From Bifidobacterium miconisargentati (GTDB taxonomy: Bacteria > Actinomycetota > Actinomycetes > Actinomycetales > Bifidobacteriaceae): a stretch of 64,000 bases of DNA. A model generated the notes under the pieces. That model did no database searches, was not told the origin of the DNA, and was given only the letters and a program-made list of their open reading frames with translations. The stretch is taken from contig NZ_JAHBBJ010000007.1 in assembly GCF_019331675.1 (NCBI RefSeq), positions 62,001 to 126,000 on the forward strand. Reading direction: 5' to 3'. Shown in pieces: positions 17,969 to 26,588 of this stretch; the stretch's first letter is position 1, and each line of letters begins with the position of its first letter. The translations under genes were made by a program, and so were the position numbers.

Positions 17969-18528
17969 TGACTGCCATGAACGGCATGCGAAAGCCAATC
18001 GAGTACAGACGATTACGGCGATCGCGGTTTCGCGTTCATGGGATGCGTTCGGAAATCAGGCATAACGACATATCGCGCGAGCCCGAAGCGGCCCGCGGCG
18101 ATAGGGGAGAGACGGAGAGAGATGAACCGTCAATCCGCTTAGTCGTATGCGAAGGATTCCAGAACGACGTACATGCAAGTCTCCTAAACTATGACAACGC
18201 TGTCCTGTTGCTGGGAACGCCCGGCTGGCATTCCCAGCAACATTGCATATATGTTCATGATAGCTCGCTGTGAGCGGAGCAAACGCCCGAAATATGTGGC
18301 GGTGTTGGTGGTGATGGTGGTTTGTGTGGCGTTGAGGGTGGGCGCGTCGTCGCCGGTGGTTTTCGCGTTCGGGGTGAGGGACCATAGGGCGTTGCGAGTC
18401 TGGCTGGTTTGCGGCCAGGTCTTGGTCCAGCGGGCGGCGAACAGTGGATGCTCCCGATTTCCGATTCCAGCTAAGAGGCGTGACCAGAAGCCGGACAGAC
18501 CGAACATAATGCGCGTACAGTGGCAGTC
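17969..18528. other. 560-bp intergenic region with a 12-bp inverted repeat
   Basis: No gene is firmly supported. A minus-strand frame from 18507 to 18184 (107 aa) has codon use biased to C at third positions in its middle part and could be a decayed gene, but it has no ribosome-binding site and no recognised domain. A perfect 12-bp inverted repeat (TGTTGCTGGGAA, 18206-18217 and 18231-18242; 13-nt loop) is present without a T-run. Confidence 0.5.
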
Positions 18529-18948
18529 ATGTTGGATCACATCACCTTGCACGTACGAGACATAACACGCAGCATCGCGTTCTACCGGCAGGCGCTCGCC
18601 CCACTGGGATACGTCGCCAAAGCACACCACGAACCGACGATCGGCTTCGGTGTGGACGACGGCACGCTCCACTCCGACTTCTACGTTTCGCCGATGAACA
18701 ACGATTCACCGGTGGACGACGCGGAAGCCTCGCCGGTCACCCACATCGCGTTCCTCGCTCCAAACCGTGAGTCCGTGCAGGCGTTCTACCAGGCCGCGCT
18801 CGCGGCCGGCGGCCGGGACAACGGGGCGCCCGGTCCCAGGCCCTACCATCCCGGCTACTATTCGGCGTTCGTGCTGGACCCGGACGGCAACAACATCGAG
18901 GCCGTGGTCGATTGGTCCGGTTGGTTCGAGGGTCGTCAGGAACGTTGA
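18529..18948 (+). CDS. VOC/glyoxalase superfamily protein
   Basis: Single-domain VOC protein of 139 aa. It begins MLDHITLHVRDITRSIAFYR, the usual beta-strand with a metal-ligand His, and ends with FVLDPDGNNIEAVVDW, the typical second-module strand with the Glu ligand. HIAFLAPNRESVQAFYQAAL marks the start of module two. I use the ATG at 18529 rather than the GTG at 18520. A CATAAT -10-like box at 18504-18509 implies a very short leader. The substrate is not deducible; similar proteins act as lyases or dioxygenase-like enzymes. Confidence 0.88.
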   Translation: MLDHITLHVRDITRSIAFYRQALAPLGYVAKAHHEPTIGFGVDDGTLHSDFYVSPMNNDSPVDDAEASPVTHIAFLAPNRESVQAFYQAALAAGGRDNGAPGPRPYHPGYYSAFVLDPDGNNIEAVVDWSGWFEGRQER

Positions 18949-19039
18949 ATATGCATCGCAAGGCGTGATGCGGGGTAATCCCAATGCAGGAATGGGCGCG
19001 ATGTCTTTGTGGCATGGCGGTATGACGAGGTGGTGACAT

Positions 19040-19741
19040 ATGTACGACGGTGAGCGCTTCAGCCTTGCGATGGTGGACAACGACCAATTGACGCTGAGGA
19101 TGCTAACGCTGCTGGTTCGGCGGGAGCTTCCCAACGTGGACATGGCATGGGTGTGCCGGAACGGCCGTGACGCGGTCGCCCGCTGTCTGTCTGCCGGTTC
19201 CCGGCCGGATGTGCTGCTGGTGGACATGTCGTTGGAGGGGTTGAGCGGCATCGAGGTGTGCCGGCGGGTACGTGCGACGACGACCGATGTGGTGTTGATC
19301 GGCATCACATCGTTTTCGTTGGAGCATTACGCGGCCGATGCTCTGGCTGCCGGCGCGCAGTGTGTGATGGACAAGGCGAGGGTGAAGGATATCTGCGATG
19401 CGGCGGTCGCGCTGGTCAACGGTCGCAGGCCGCAGACCCGGTATGTGTCCGATCTGACCGCCGCGCAGTCGCATGCATTGCTCGCGGCGCAGGCTGAAGC
19501 CGAGGCCGGAACGGTTGCCGGCGGCTCCCGTATTGGCTCGGCTGCTGCTGTGGTGTCGCTGACGGAGCGTGAGCGTGAGGTCATGCGACTGTGTGCGCAG
19601 GGCAGGAGTTCGCGTGAGATTGGCGAGCTGTTGCAGGTGGGCGAGTCGTCGGTGAAGACGTCTGTGATGCGTGCGGCGAAGAAGCTGGGTGCGCGGAACC
19701 GGACGCAGGCGGTGGCCGAATGGCTGATGTGGCAGGACTGA
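19040..19741 (+). CDS. LuxR/NarL-family response regulator
   Basis: Response regulator of 233 aa. The receiver has the acidic pair in MVDNDQ, phospho-acceptor Asp at about residue 62 in VLLVDMSLEGLSG, and a conserved Lys in MDKARVKD. The C-terminal GerE/LuxR helix-turn-helix runs SLTEREREVMRLCAQGRSS through a GESSVKTSVMRAAKKL recognition region. The start has GAGGTGG upstream. The partner histidine kinase gene begins 22 bp before the stop of this gene. It is a paralogue of the regulator at 33522-34220. Confidence 0.93.
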   Translation: MYDGERFSLAMVDNDQLTLRMLTLLVRRELPNVDMAWVCRNGRDAVARCLSAGSRPDVLLVDMSLEGLSGIEVCRRVRATTTDVVLIGITSFSLEHYAADALAAGAQCVMDKARVKDICDAAVALVNGRRPQTRYVSDLTAAQSHALLAAQAEAEAGTVAGGSRIGSAAAVVSLTEREREVMRLCAQGRSSREIGELLQVGESSVKTSVMRAAKKLGARNRTQAVAEWLMWQD

Positions 19742-21039
19742 TCAGACGCGCGGGCGAGCGTGTCCGTGCCGCCGGTGTGGGGCCGGTCATGTGGTGCGTC
19801 GTGCTGCTGTCCGCCGGGTTGACGGTGTTGGAGATGGTCGAGTATCCCGCGCAGCTCGTGGCGACTACGGTGCTGACGGTCATGCATGTCCTGTGCCTGC
19901 TGGTGCTGCCGTTTTACCCGTTGCCGATGAGCGTGGCGGTCGCCGTCACGTATGTAGGGTGCGCGCTCTTGCCGGACATGAGCGGGGCGAGTCTGTTTTA
20001 TGGCATGTGGGTCGCGTTGGCGGCCGTCGGTCGGTATGGCAGGTCGCGCTGGTGGTGGCTGTTGCCGCCGTTGATCGCCGCGGTGCGTTGGATGGTCGCG
20101 GCCCGCGCCGGGGTTCCGTTCGGCGACTACGTGATATTGCTGGTGTCGTTCTTCGTCGTGTATGCGTTCGGACGCGCGATGTCGTGGAGGTCTGTGGCCG
20201 TGCAGGCGGAACAGGACCGGCTGCGCTACGAGCGGGAGCGCGACCGGGTGGAGGCTATGCGCCGCGACGCACGAGCCGCGAGCAGGATTCACGATGCGGT
20301 GACGAGCAATCTCGCGTATATGGCCATGCGTTTGGACTACGAACGCTCACGCGAGACGAATATCGAGCATGTCGAGCTGCTCGACGACCTGTACCGGCAT
20401 ACGATCGACACACTCGGCGAGGTGCGCACGGTCATCGACATGCTCGATGGAAACGATGATGACACGGATACCGGAAAGGCCCCTGATCCCATTGGGGATG
20501 GTCGCAACGACGTCTCTCCGCGAAACGACATCGACTACGGTGACGCCGAACATACCGGCGACGACAATGTCGAAAACGGAGACTCGGCCACAACACCCTC
20601 GTCCTGCACCACGTTCCCCAAACGTGTCCGCGATGTATTGGAACACGGCGACCAATATCTCGCACAGCTTGGCTTTACCGGAGACTCAACGCTGATCGAC
20701 AACCTGCCCGAGCACAAAACGACGGATTCGGATGATGTCGTTCACGAGCGAGAGTCCGCCGTAATCAATCTGCTGCGCGAGCTGTACACCAACATCGCCG
20801 TGCACGGCGATCCGTCCGGCGAATACCGCGTGGTCGTACGCCGCAATCGTGATAGCCTGTCCGTCGACCAGGTCAACGACATTGCCACGCAGTCCCTCCT
20901 GTCCGACAAACCCCACTCCGGCAAAGGCCTCTCCCTGCACCGTATGCGGTTCGCATCCCTCGGCGGTTCGATCAGCACGTCCGCCGAAGACGGCACCTGG
21001 ATTCTGCACGCGACACTGCCATGCGTTCCATTGTCATAG
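19720..21039 (+). CDS. Sensor histidine kinase, HisKA_3-like, atypical ATPase domain
   Basis: Membrane kinase of 439 aa with four to five N-terminal transmembrane segments (about residues 22-155), then a dimerisation helix with predicted phospho-His at about 191 in SRIHDAVTSNLAYMAMR. A long acidic, low-complexity linker (about 244-300) separates this from the ATP-binding part, which keeps an N-box-like ELYTNIAVHGDP and SGKGLSLHRMR but lacks a clear DxGxG G1 box. The same layout occurs in the kinase at 32329-33546. Cognate to the overlapping upstream regulator. Confidence 0.85.
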   Translation: MADVAGLIRRAGERVRAAGVGPVMWCVVLLSAGLTVLEMVEYPAQLVATTVLTVMHVLCLLVLPFYPLPMSVAVAVTYVGCALLPDMSGASLFYGMWVALAAVGRYGRSRWWWLLPPLIAAVRWMVAARAGVPFGDYVILLVSFFVVYAFGRAMSWRSVAVQAEQDRLRYERERDRVEAMRRDARAASRIHDAVTSNLAYMAMRLDYERSRETNIEHVELLDDLYRHTIDTLGEVRTVIDMLDGNDDDTDTGKAPDPIGDGRNDVSPRNDIDYGDAEHTGDDNVENGDSATTPSSCTTFPKRVRDVLEHGDQYLAQLGFTGDSTLIDNLPEHKTTDSDDVVHERESAVINLLRELYTNIAVHGDPSGEYRVVVRRNRDSLSVDQVNDIATQSLLSDKPHSGKGLSLHRMRFASLGGSISTSAEDGTWILHATLPCVPLS

Positions 21040-21143
21040 TGATCTCATTGTTCTCCGATAGTCCCCGTCAACCATAGTCGACATCGTCGGTCGTGCGGTT
21101 TCGCCGATTATTATCATTGAGGGCATCGGAAAGGATTCGGGAT

Positions 21144-21533
21144 ATGCTTCTTTGCTTGATCGTTCTCTTCCTGCCGGTGGCACGGTGGTGCTTCTCCATG
21201 TATGGGTTCGCGAAGAGCGGCCAATTGGAGAGGAATTACCATATGGGCATCAAGACTCGCTGGACCATCGCCTCGGACGAGACGTGGGAGTACGTACACC
21301 ACAAGTATGCATTCGTGTTCCTTGGCTGTGGCGTTCTGGTCGCTCTGATGCCATTAGACGTGGCGGTAGGCATGATCGCGGACCGTGACATCAATACCAT
21401 GGACATGATCTGGTGGTGGATGCTCCTTGCACTTGCCGTCATACTCGTCGCATGGCTTGTCATATGCGGAATCATCGCGAATCACGACGCCAAGAACCAC
21501 TATTTGGATGCTGCACTGGGGAACCGTGAATGA
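21144..21533 (+). CDS. SdpI/YhfL-like small membrane protein
   Basis: Membrane protein of 129 aa from the ATG at 21144 (a longer GTG-started frame from 21093 is possible). The N-terminal helix is followed by MGIKTRWTIASDETWEYVHH, which resembles the SdpI-family segment GIRTPWTLSSEEVWxxTH, and two further helices. SdpI of Bacillus confers immunity to the toxin SdpC, but most family members are uncharacterised. It follows the two-component system, so an immunity or stress-response role is conceivable but unproven. Confidence 0.6.
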   Translation: MLLCLIVLFLPVARWCFSMYGFAKSGQLERNYHMGIKTRWTIASDETWEYVHHKYAFVFLGCGVLVALMPLDVAVGMIADRDINTMDMIWWWMLLALAVILVAWLVICGIIANHDAKNHYLDAALGNRE

Positions 21534-21653
21534 ATTGAAGGTCCCATGCAATGGTTTGAAGACGTCGCCGAATTGCTTTTAACTGCGTTGAACGCCATCG
21601 GCGACGTTGTCACTTATGGGATCCGACTGCTACGAGGCCTTGCGGTAAAGCGG

Positions 21654-21947
21654 TTATTTGCCCAGCAGCTCGTCATGGCTGCCGGTGCGCATGAACACGG
21701 CGGTGCCGTCGTCACGTATCCATAGAAGCAGCCAGTCGCCGGCGTTGCCGATATGGCATTCCAGCACGCCGGCCAAGTCGCCGGTAAGCGTGTGCGCCCG
21801 ATGCCTGCGCCTTAGCGTCTCCTTGGATTGCGCGGTGTCTTCAAGCACCAGCCGTATGACTTCTTTGAGCGGGGCCATGTCGACATGCCTGCGTTTGAGT
21901 CTCTTGACGTCTCTCTGGAACGCGACGGTGTAATCCGGTTTGAGCAT
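21654..21947 (-). CDS. yafQ: YafQ-type mRNA interferase toxin
   Basis: Type II toxin of 97 aa in the RelE superfamily. It opens LKPDYTVAFQRDVKRLKRR and has the YafQ catalytic signature: TGDLAGVLECHI, then DW, then MRTGSHDELLG, with conserved His residues in ECHI and TGSH. In E. coli YafQ cleaves ribosome-bound mRNA. The antitoxin gene ends 3 bp upstream, giving the normal antitoxin-toxin order and coupled expression. Confidence 0.93.
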   Translation of the reverse strand: MLKPDYTVAFQRDVKRLKRRHVDMAPLKEVIRLVLEDTAQSKETLRRRHRAHTLTGDLAGVLECHIGNAGDWLLLWIRDDGTAVFMRTGSHDELLGK

Positions 21948-21950
21948 CCG

Positions 21951-22220
21951 TCAGATTCCCAACGAGTCGAACATGTCGTCGGCGTTGTTGAACCGTGGTT
22001 TGCCGTCGGCGATCTTGCTCTTCGCTTCGGTCAACGCCTGCATGGTTTCGTCCGGTACGGTCGTGTAGGACAGGCTGAGCGGGATGCGCTTCTCGCGCAC
22101 GATCTGCCGGTAGAACGCGCGGGTGACCGAAGACAGGTCCAGACCGAAATCCTCGGCGATGGACGCGGCCTTTTGCTTGGTGTCCGCATCCACGCGGACG
22201 GTGACCGATGCCATGCTCAT
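21951..22220 (-). CDS. dinJ: DinJ/RelB-type antitoxin
   Basis: Antitoxin of 89 aa. The N-terminal ribbon-helix-helix (VTVRVDADTKQKAASI, then FGLDLSSVTRAFYRQIV) gives DNA binding and autoregulation; the C-terminal part (KSKIADGKPRFNNADDMFDSLGI) should wrap the toxin. GGGAGG lies 6 bp before the ATG at 22220; an ATG two codons later is also possible. Upstream inverted repeats at 22242-22258 are likely autorepression sites. Confidence 0.93.
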   Translation of the reverse strand: MSMASVTVRVDADTKQKAASIAEDFGLDLSSVTRAFYRQIVREKRIPLSLSYTTVPDETMQALTEAKSKIADGKPRFNNADDMFDSLGI

Positions 22221-22241
22221 CGTAAACCTCCCAACATCACT

Positions 22242-22279
22242 CTATTGTAAGACAATAGTATAAGTTCGTATGACAATAG
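22242..22279 (-). promoter_or_regulatory. dinJ-yafQ promoter/operator
   Basis: CTATTGT-AAG-ACAATAG (22242-22258) is a 7-bp inverted repeat, with another ACAATAG half-site at 22273-22279. On the minus strand a TTGACT -35-like hexamer and AT-rich -10 candidates overlap these sites. The arrangement fits autorepression by the ribbon-helix-helix antitoxin. Confidence 0.6.
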
Positions 22280-22631
22280 TCAATAAACATAGGATTCGCC
22301 GATTGCCGCGACCGAGACGAGCATGATCATCAGATCCATGTTTGTTGTCCTTGGATGACAACCGCTCCTCCGATCAGCGCGATTCCTTGCGAACAATCAT
22401 CATGAAGAAAATGAAACGCAACAATGCGCACCCGCGGGATTTTCGGAACGTTCGACGGTTTCGGCGGCAGACTGCTGTCAACAGACCATCATCGGAATGT
22501 TGACCGTTGTGATCATTGCTGTCCGATCGGCGCACGCGGCGTCGTCCCTGTATCACAATAATCCGGCGAACCCGCACAACGGTAAACGAACCATAATCGG
22601 AACAGGACACGTACGATGTCATTGCGCAAGG
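22280..22631. other. Intergenic, no gene seen
   Basis: This stretch of about 350 bp between the toxin-antitoxin promoter and the 3' end of the DUF2142 gene holds no frame with a ribosome-binding site or protein-like composition. No strong hairpin or repeat was noticed. Confidence 0.5.
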
Positions 22632-23939
22632 TCAAGGAATGGTCGTCGCTCGCGGACGATTGATTGCATATAGCGCGTCAGCACATTGCATGATCAACGG
22701 CGGCACCAACGGCAGGAAGTATCGGCTGTTGATGCCGACGACGCCGGCCTGTCCGGTCAGCGTGAACTGCGTCCATATCGCCGCGTACACCAGCGTCACA
22801 CACCCCATGATCGCCATCCATGAGATCAGCCAGAACAGCAGTCGCCGCCGATCACGTCTCCAGGCGATGACGGTCAGCATCAGGGCCGCAGCGGTAAGCG
22901 TCCAGAACAGGAACAGCAGCGGCGGCTCCCACCATGACCAGCCCTGCAAACGAACGATGCTGTAGAACATCCGTGGCAGGAACATATGCGGGGCGGCCAG
23001 CAGTTCCCGTTGCCTTTGCCGCACCTCATCGTACGGGACTCGCGACGGGTTCGTGGCGAATCCGGTTCCCAGCTTCAACCACGCCAGCAACAACATAACC
23101 GGCAGCACGCATCCGGCGACGAGGATGAGCCGTGAACGCACCGGCATACGACGGTGGGCGATCATCGGCAGCAACGTCATGAGCAGGCACGGCGCGTACG
23201 CGAACTTCGACAACGCCAGCACCCCGGTCGTTCCGACCAGCAGCACGCAGTCGCCGGCGCTGATCCGATCGGATTGCAGGCATCGGATCAGCATGCAGGC
23301 CAATGGCAGGGATAGAGCGACCACCGTCGAGTCAGGAGAGAACATGAACGAATCCGGCACCGCCAGACACACGGCCAACAACCCAGCCAACAGGCGAAAC
23401 CAACGAGGCGACACCCCGGCCAGCAAACGCAAGCCGATCCACACCGCCGCGAGATAGACGGCCAGCTGGAACACTTCGGCGAGATAGAACCGCCATGCCG
23501 CGTCCAATCGCAGCAGGCGTCCGGCGGCGAAGGCGGCCAGCTGCGGCAGGTACGCGATCGGCGGGTACACGGCAGTGTTGTCGAACGGCGCCTCGCTGCG
23601 ATGCCCGTCGTGGACGGTGATGGACGAGGCGTTCACCAAACCGGACACGTAATGGCGATCGTTGGCCAGCGAGAACGCGACCACGTCATCATCGACCCAG
23701 CCGCCCGTGTTGTGTTCCGCGTCGGGATGATAGTCGGACGCCGCGTGTACAGGTCGGGCGATCACGTCGCCGTTGAGCATCGCGTCCACACGGTACACGT
23801 GCGCCCACACGTCCGGCGTCGACCCCGGAGGAGTCAGTATGATGCCCAGCACGCCGCACAGCGCCACCAACGCAAGCACGATGACCGTCGTTCGACCTTG
23901 ACGCGACCGGCCATCGTGACCATTCGGATACGGATTCAT
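22632..23939 (-). CDS. DUF2142-like polytopic membrane protein
   Basis: Integral membrane protein of 435 aa with about ten transmembrane segments, probably GT-C-like in fold. After the first helix comes a PDVWAHVYRVDAMLNGDVIARP stretch and an extracytoplasmic loop, then FDNTAVYPPIAYLPQLAAFAAGRLL, the arrangement typical of DUF2142 proteins of envelope polysaccharide loci. I use the ATG at 23939 (MNPYPNGHDG), preceded by GGTGG, rather than the longer in-frame start. The GT2 and GT-C genes 1.5 kb away suggest a shared role in cell-surface glycan modification. Confidence 0.75.
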   Translation of the reverse strand: MNPYPNGHDGRSRQGRTTVIVLALVALCGVLGIILTPPGSTPDVWAHVYRVDAMLNGDVIARPVHAASDYHPDAEHNTGGWVDDDVVAFSLANDRHYVSGLVNASSITVHDGHRSEAPFDNTAVYPPIAYLPQLAAFAAGRLLRLDAAWRFYLAEVFQLAVYLAAVWIGLRLLAGVSPRWFRLLAGLLAVCLAVPDSFMFSPDSTVVALSLPLACMLIRCLQSDRISAGDCVLLVGTTGVLALSKFAYAPCLLMTLLPMIAHRRMPVRSRLILVAGCVLPVMLLLAWLKLGTGFATNPSRVPYDEVRQRQRELLAAPHMFLPRMFYSIVRLQGWSWWEPPLLFLFWTLTAAALMLTVIAWRRDRRRLLFWLISWMAIMGCVTLVYAAIWTQFTLTGQAGVVGINSRYFLPLVPPLIMQCADALYAINRPRATTIP

Positions 23940-24123
23940 GACAAACCACCACAGGACTCCGCGGACCGGCACCATGCCGGACGTAATCCATGATGACCAC
24001 ACTCCGGCGATTCACACCAATCGAAGCGGAATCCGTCATCTTTAGACGACAGCAGGATGCAAGAACACGGCGATCCGAACGGCCGAGTGTAATGTAATCC
24101 GCATCGTAACAATGGAGGTGACT

Positions 24124-24645
24124 ATGCAGTTGGTCGAGACATGGCTGGCGGATCCGGAGCGCGCGTTCGAGCTGTTCGTGAAGTTCCCGGCGGAGGAGAC
24201 GGGATTCGAGAACCCCGCGGCCGGCATGGACCATGAGCAGTTCGCCGCATACGTGCAAGGCTTGCGCAACGAGTCGAGGGGCGTCGGATTGCCGGACGGC
24301 TGGGTGCCGGCCACCAAATACATCCTCGTCAACGACGAAGGCGAGTACGTGGGCATCTTCAACCTGCGCCACCGGCTCACCGAATTCCTGAGCAACGGGC
24401 CGGGCCACATCGGTTACGGCATCGCCCGCGAATACCGTGATCGCGGCTACGCGACCGCGGGGCTGAAGCTCACGCTCGCCAAAGCGTACGAGCTCGGCAT
24501 CGAGGAAGCGTATCTGAGCGTGCACAAAACCAATCCCGCGAGCCTCGCGGTGCAGCGGCATTGCGGCGCGCGCATCGACCATGAGGACGAGCGGGAATAC
24601 TACACGCGCATTGACACGAGTAAAGGAACAATGCGCGATGAGTGA
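24124..24645 (+). CDS. GNAT family N-acetyltransferase
   Basis: Acetyltransferase of 173 aa. The acetyl-CoA binding motif is visible as YGIAREYRDRGYATAGLKL, followed by LSVHKTNPASLAVQRHCG, the usual Asn-Ser/Ala segment of the fold. A GGAGGT site 5 bp before the ATG at 24124 fixes the start. The stop overlaps the ASCH-domain gene by 8 bp, so the two are co-transcribed. The acceptor substrate cannot be told from sequence. Confidence 0.9.
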   Translation: MQLVETWLADPERAFELFVKFPAEETGFENPAAGMDHEQFAAYVQGLRNESRGVGLPDGWVPATKYILVNDEGEYVGIFNLRHRLTEFLSNGPGHIGYGIAREYRDRGYATAGLKLTLAKAYELGIEEAYLSVHKTNPASLAVQRHCGARIDHEDEREYYTRIDTSKGTMRDE

Positions 24646-25117
24646 CGATACGACGATGCCGAACCTGCCCCTACCACCGGAATACGCCGATCTGCCGAAG
24701 GCCGAGTTCATGACGCCCGGGCCGACACGTGATCGGCTGGTCGGACTGATTCTTGACGGCGTGAAGACGGCCACTGCCTCGCTGCTGATCGACTATGAGG
24801 AGTGCGGCGATCCGTTGCCCCGCGTCGGCGATCGCACCGTCCTGGTCGATTCAAATGGACAGGGCGTAGCGGTATTAACCACCACCGATGCCGCCGTGGT
24901 CCGTTTGGGCGACGTGACCGACCGACATGCTTTGGCCGAAGGCGAAGGCGACACGACCGCGGCGCAATGGCGGCGCACGCATGAGGCGTATTGGAACTCC
25001 GAAGAATACCGTGCATGGTTCACCGACCCGACGTTCCCTATCAACGACGACACACTCGTGGTATTGGAACGCTTCACCGTCATGGAACGTTGCATGAACG
25101 CTGCGAGGAACAGCTAA
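24638..25117 (+). CDS. ASCH-domain protein
   Basis: Protein of 159 aa with the ASCH fold: GPTRDRLVGLILDGVKTATASLL contains the conserved GxKTAT motif, followed by PLPRVGDRTVLVDSNGQGVAVLTT and a late VVLERF strand. ASCH proteins are PUA-like and bind RNA; some act as ribonucleases or amidohydrolases. It is coupled to the upstream GNAT gene. Confidence 0.88.
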   Translation: MSDDTTMPNLPLPPEYADLPKAEFMTPGPTRDRLVGLILDGVKTATASLLIDYEECGDPLPRVGDRTVLVDSNGQGVAVLTTTDAAVVRLGDVTDRHALAEGEGDTTAAQWRRTHEAYWNSEEYRAWFTDPTFPINDDTLVVLERFTVMERCMNAARNS

Positions 25118-25403
25118 ACGATCCGCACGAGCATCAACCCTCAACGGCATGCAATGACGATTCGCGTCGCATCGATTGAACCACGATGGTTCGGGAGAGA
25201 GGGCGCGGCTGCCAACACTCGTTTGAACTCCCTTACGTCGCCCCCCCACATACCCTGAAACGGCAATGAGGGTAATGCGTCCGACAAACCAGGGGTGATA
25301 CAGGCATGTTCCACGTTCCGACGAACGCACACTGGAATCGTACTGACACAAGTCATACGACGGATCGCAAGGTGGCGCTCGCCGACGGGAAGAAGGCATG
25401 ATT
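25118..25403. other. Intergenic leader of the glycosyltransferase operon, with a dispersed repeat
   Basis: This 286-bp region has no supported gene. At 25224-25270 it contains a repeat related to 39052-39096 (TGAACTC-TTACGTCGCC block). The AGAAGG site at 25390-25395 serves the glycosyltransferase start. Confidence 0.6.
25224..25270. repeat. Dispersed repeat related to 39052-39096
   Basis: TGAACTCCCTTACGTCGCC followed by a C-rich run and CCTGAAACGGCAATGAG. The other copy reads TGAACTCTTTACGTCGCCAC...CTCTGAAATGGCCATTAG. The order of conserved blocks is the same at both sites although the spacer differs, so this is probably a small interspersed element. Confidence 0.55.
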
Positions 25404-26588
25404 ATGGTCAATCGGTATTCGCAGCATCGCCGTACCACTCATGCTCCTGTGAAACGCAACCCCCGTGCGGCGATGGATATCGCAGATAATGCGTATCCCG
25501 AACGGCAGGTCACGCTGTCCATCGTCGTGCCCTGCCATAACGAGGAGGAGTGCCTGCCGCTGTTCCTGTCATCAGCCGCGCGGGCCGTCCGCGAAATCAT
25601 GGCGGTGTATCCCGGTACGACGGCCGAAGTAGTGCTGATCGACGATGGTTCCACGGATGGGACGGCAGCGTTGTTGCGACAGGCCGCGGATGAACAGCAA
25701 CTGTCATGCCATAACCCGGCGAAATCACGCCGTACCAGCGGTATCCCCGCGTCAAACCTGGATATGCCGCCCTTCGCAGTCCGCTGGCTGTCGCTGTCCC
25801 GCAATTTCGGTAAGGAAGGCGCGTTGCTCGCCGGACTGGACGCCGCACAAGGCGATTTCGTGGCGGTGATGGACGCCGATTTGCAGGACCCGCCGTCGCT
25901 GCTGCCGCGCATGTTCTCGATGCTTGCCGACGACCCGACACTGGATTGCGTAGCGACGCGACGCACCACGCGCGCAGGCGAGCCGCCGATTCGATCCGTG
26001 TGCGCACATATGTTCTACCGGCTGATGAACGCCATGTCGCCGGTTGAGGTGCCTGATGGCGCGCGTGATTACCGTATGATGCGGCGACGGGTCGTCGATG
26101 CGTTGACGTCGCTGACCGAACGCAACCGGTTCTCCAAGGGACTGTACGCATGGGTGGGATTCCATACGGCATGGATCGACTATCCGAACACGCGCCGGGC
26201 TGCGGGCAAGTCCAGTTGGAACTTCTTCGCGTTGGTCCGCTACGCGATTGAAGGTCTTATTTCATGCTCCACTGTGCCGCTAGCCGTAGCCTCGTACATC
26301 GGGTTGCTGCTGTGCGCCGTCGCGTTCGGAGCGACCTGTTTCATCGCTGTTCGCGCTGCCATGTTCGGCGACCCGGTGGCCGGCTGGCCGTCGCTCGCGT
26401 GCATCATCACGTTCATCGGCGGACTCCAGCTGATGTGCCTGGGTATCATCGGCCGGTATCTGGCGAACACGTACCTGGAATCCAAACGCCGGCCGAACTA
26501 CATCGTGCGCGACGGCAACATCAACGTTCGTGATACCGGCAATACCCGTTTCGACCGTCCGGTACATGACGGGGAGATGCCGTCATGA
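25404..26588 (+). CDS. Glycosyltransferase family 2, polyprenyl-phosphate sugar synthase type (GtrB-like)
   Basis: GT-A glycosyltransferase of 394 aa, with LSIVVPCHNEEE at about residue 35, VLIDDGSTDGTAALL, LSRNFGKEGALLAGLDAAQGD and the metal/sugar motif MDADLQDPPSLLPRM, then FRMMRRRVVDAL-type acceptor region and two C-terminal transmembrane helices (about 290-365). This matches DPM1/GtrB enzymes that charge undecaprenyl phosphate with a sugar. The ATG at 25404 is 8 bp after AGAAGG; the ATG at 25398 is too close. It overlaps the next gene (ATGA). The product would be the donor for the following GT-C gene. Confidence 0.9.
   Translation: MVNRYSQHRRTTHAPVKRNPRAAMDIADNAYPERQVTLSIVVPCHNEEECLPLFLSSAARAVREIMAVYPGTTAEVVLIDDGSTDGTAALLRQAADEQQLSCHNPAKSRRTSGIPASNLDMPPFAVRWLSLSRNFGKEGALLAGLDAAQGDFVAVMDADLQDPPSLLPRMFSMLADDPTLDCVATRRTTRAGEPPIRSVCAHMFYRLMNAMSPVEVPDGARDYRMMRRRVVDALTSLTERNRFSKGLYAWVGFHTAWIDYPNTRRAAGKSSWNFFALVRYAIEGLISCSTVPLAVASYIGLLLCAVAFGATCFIAVRAAMFGDPVAGWPSLACIITFIGGLQLMCLGIIGRYLANTYLESKRRPNYIVRDGNINVRDTGNTRFDRPVHDGEMPS

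Noticed and set aside
18184-18507. Minus-strand frame of 107 codons
   Set aside because: Some codon bias, but no ribosome-binding site and no recognised domain. It overlaps the probable VOC gene promoter, so it is described only as part of the intergenic region.
21546-21725. Possible small protein (60 codons) downstream of the SdpI-like gene
   Set aside because: No clear ribosome-binding site, and the second half is antisense to the YafQ toxin gene.
22374-22622. Minus-strand frame of 82 codons
   Set aside because: Arg-rich with mixed composition, no start signal and no similarity recognised.
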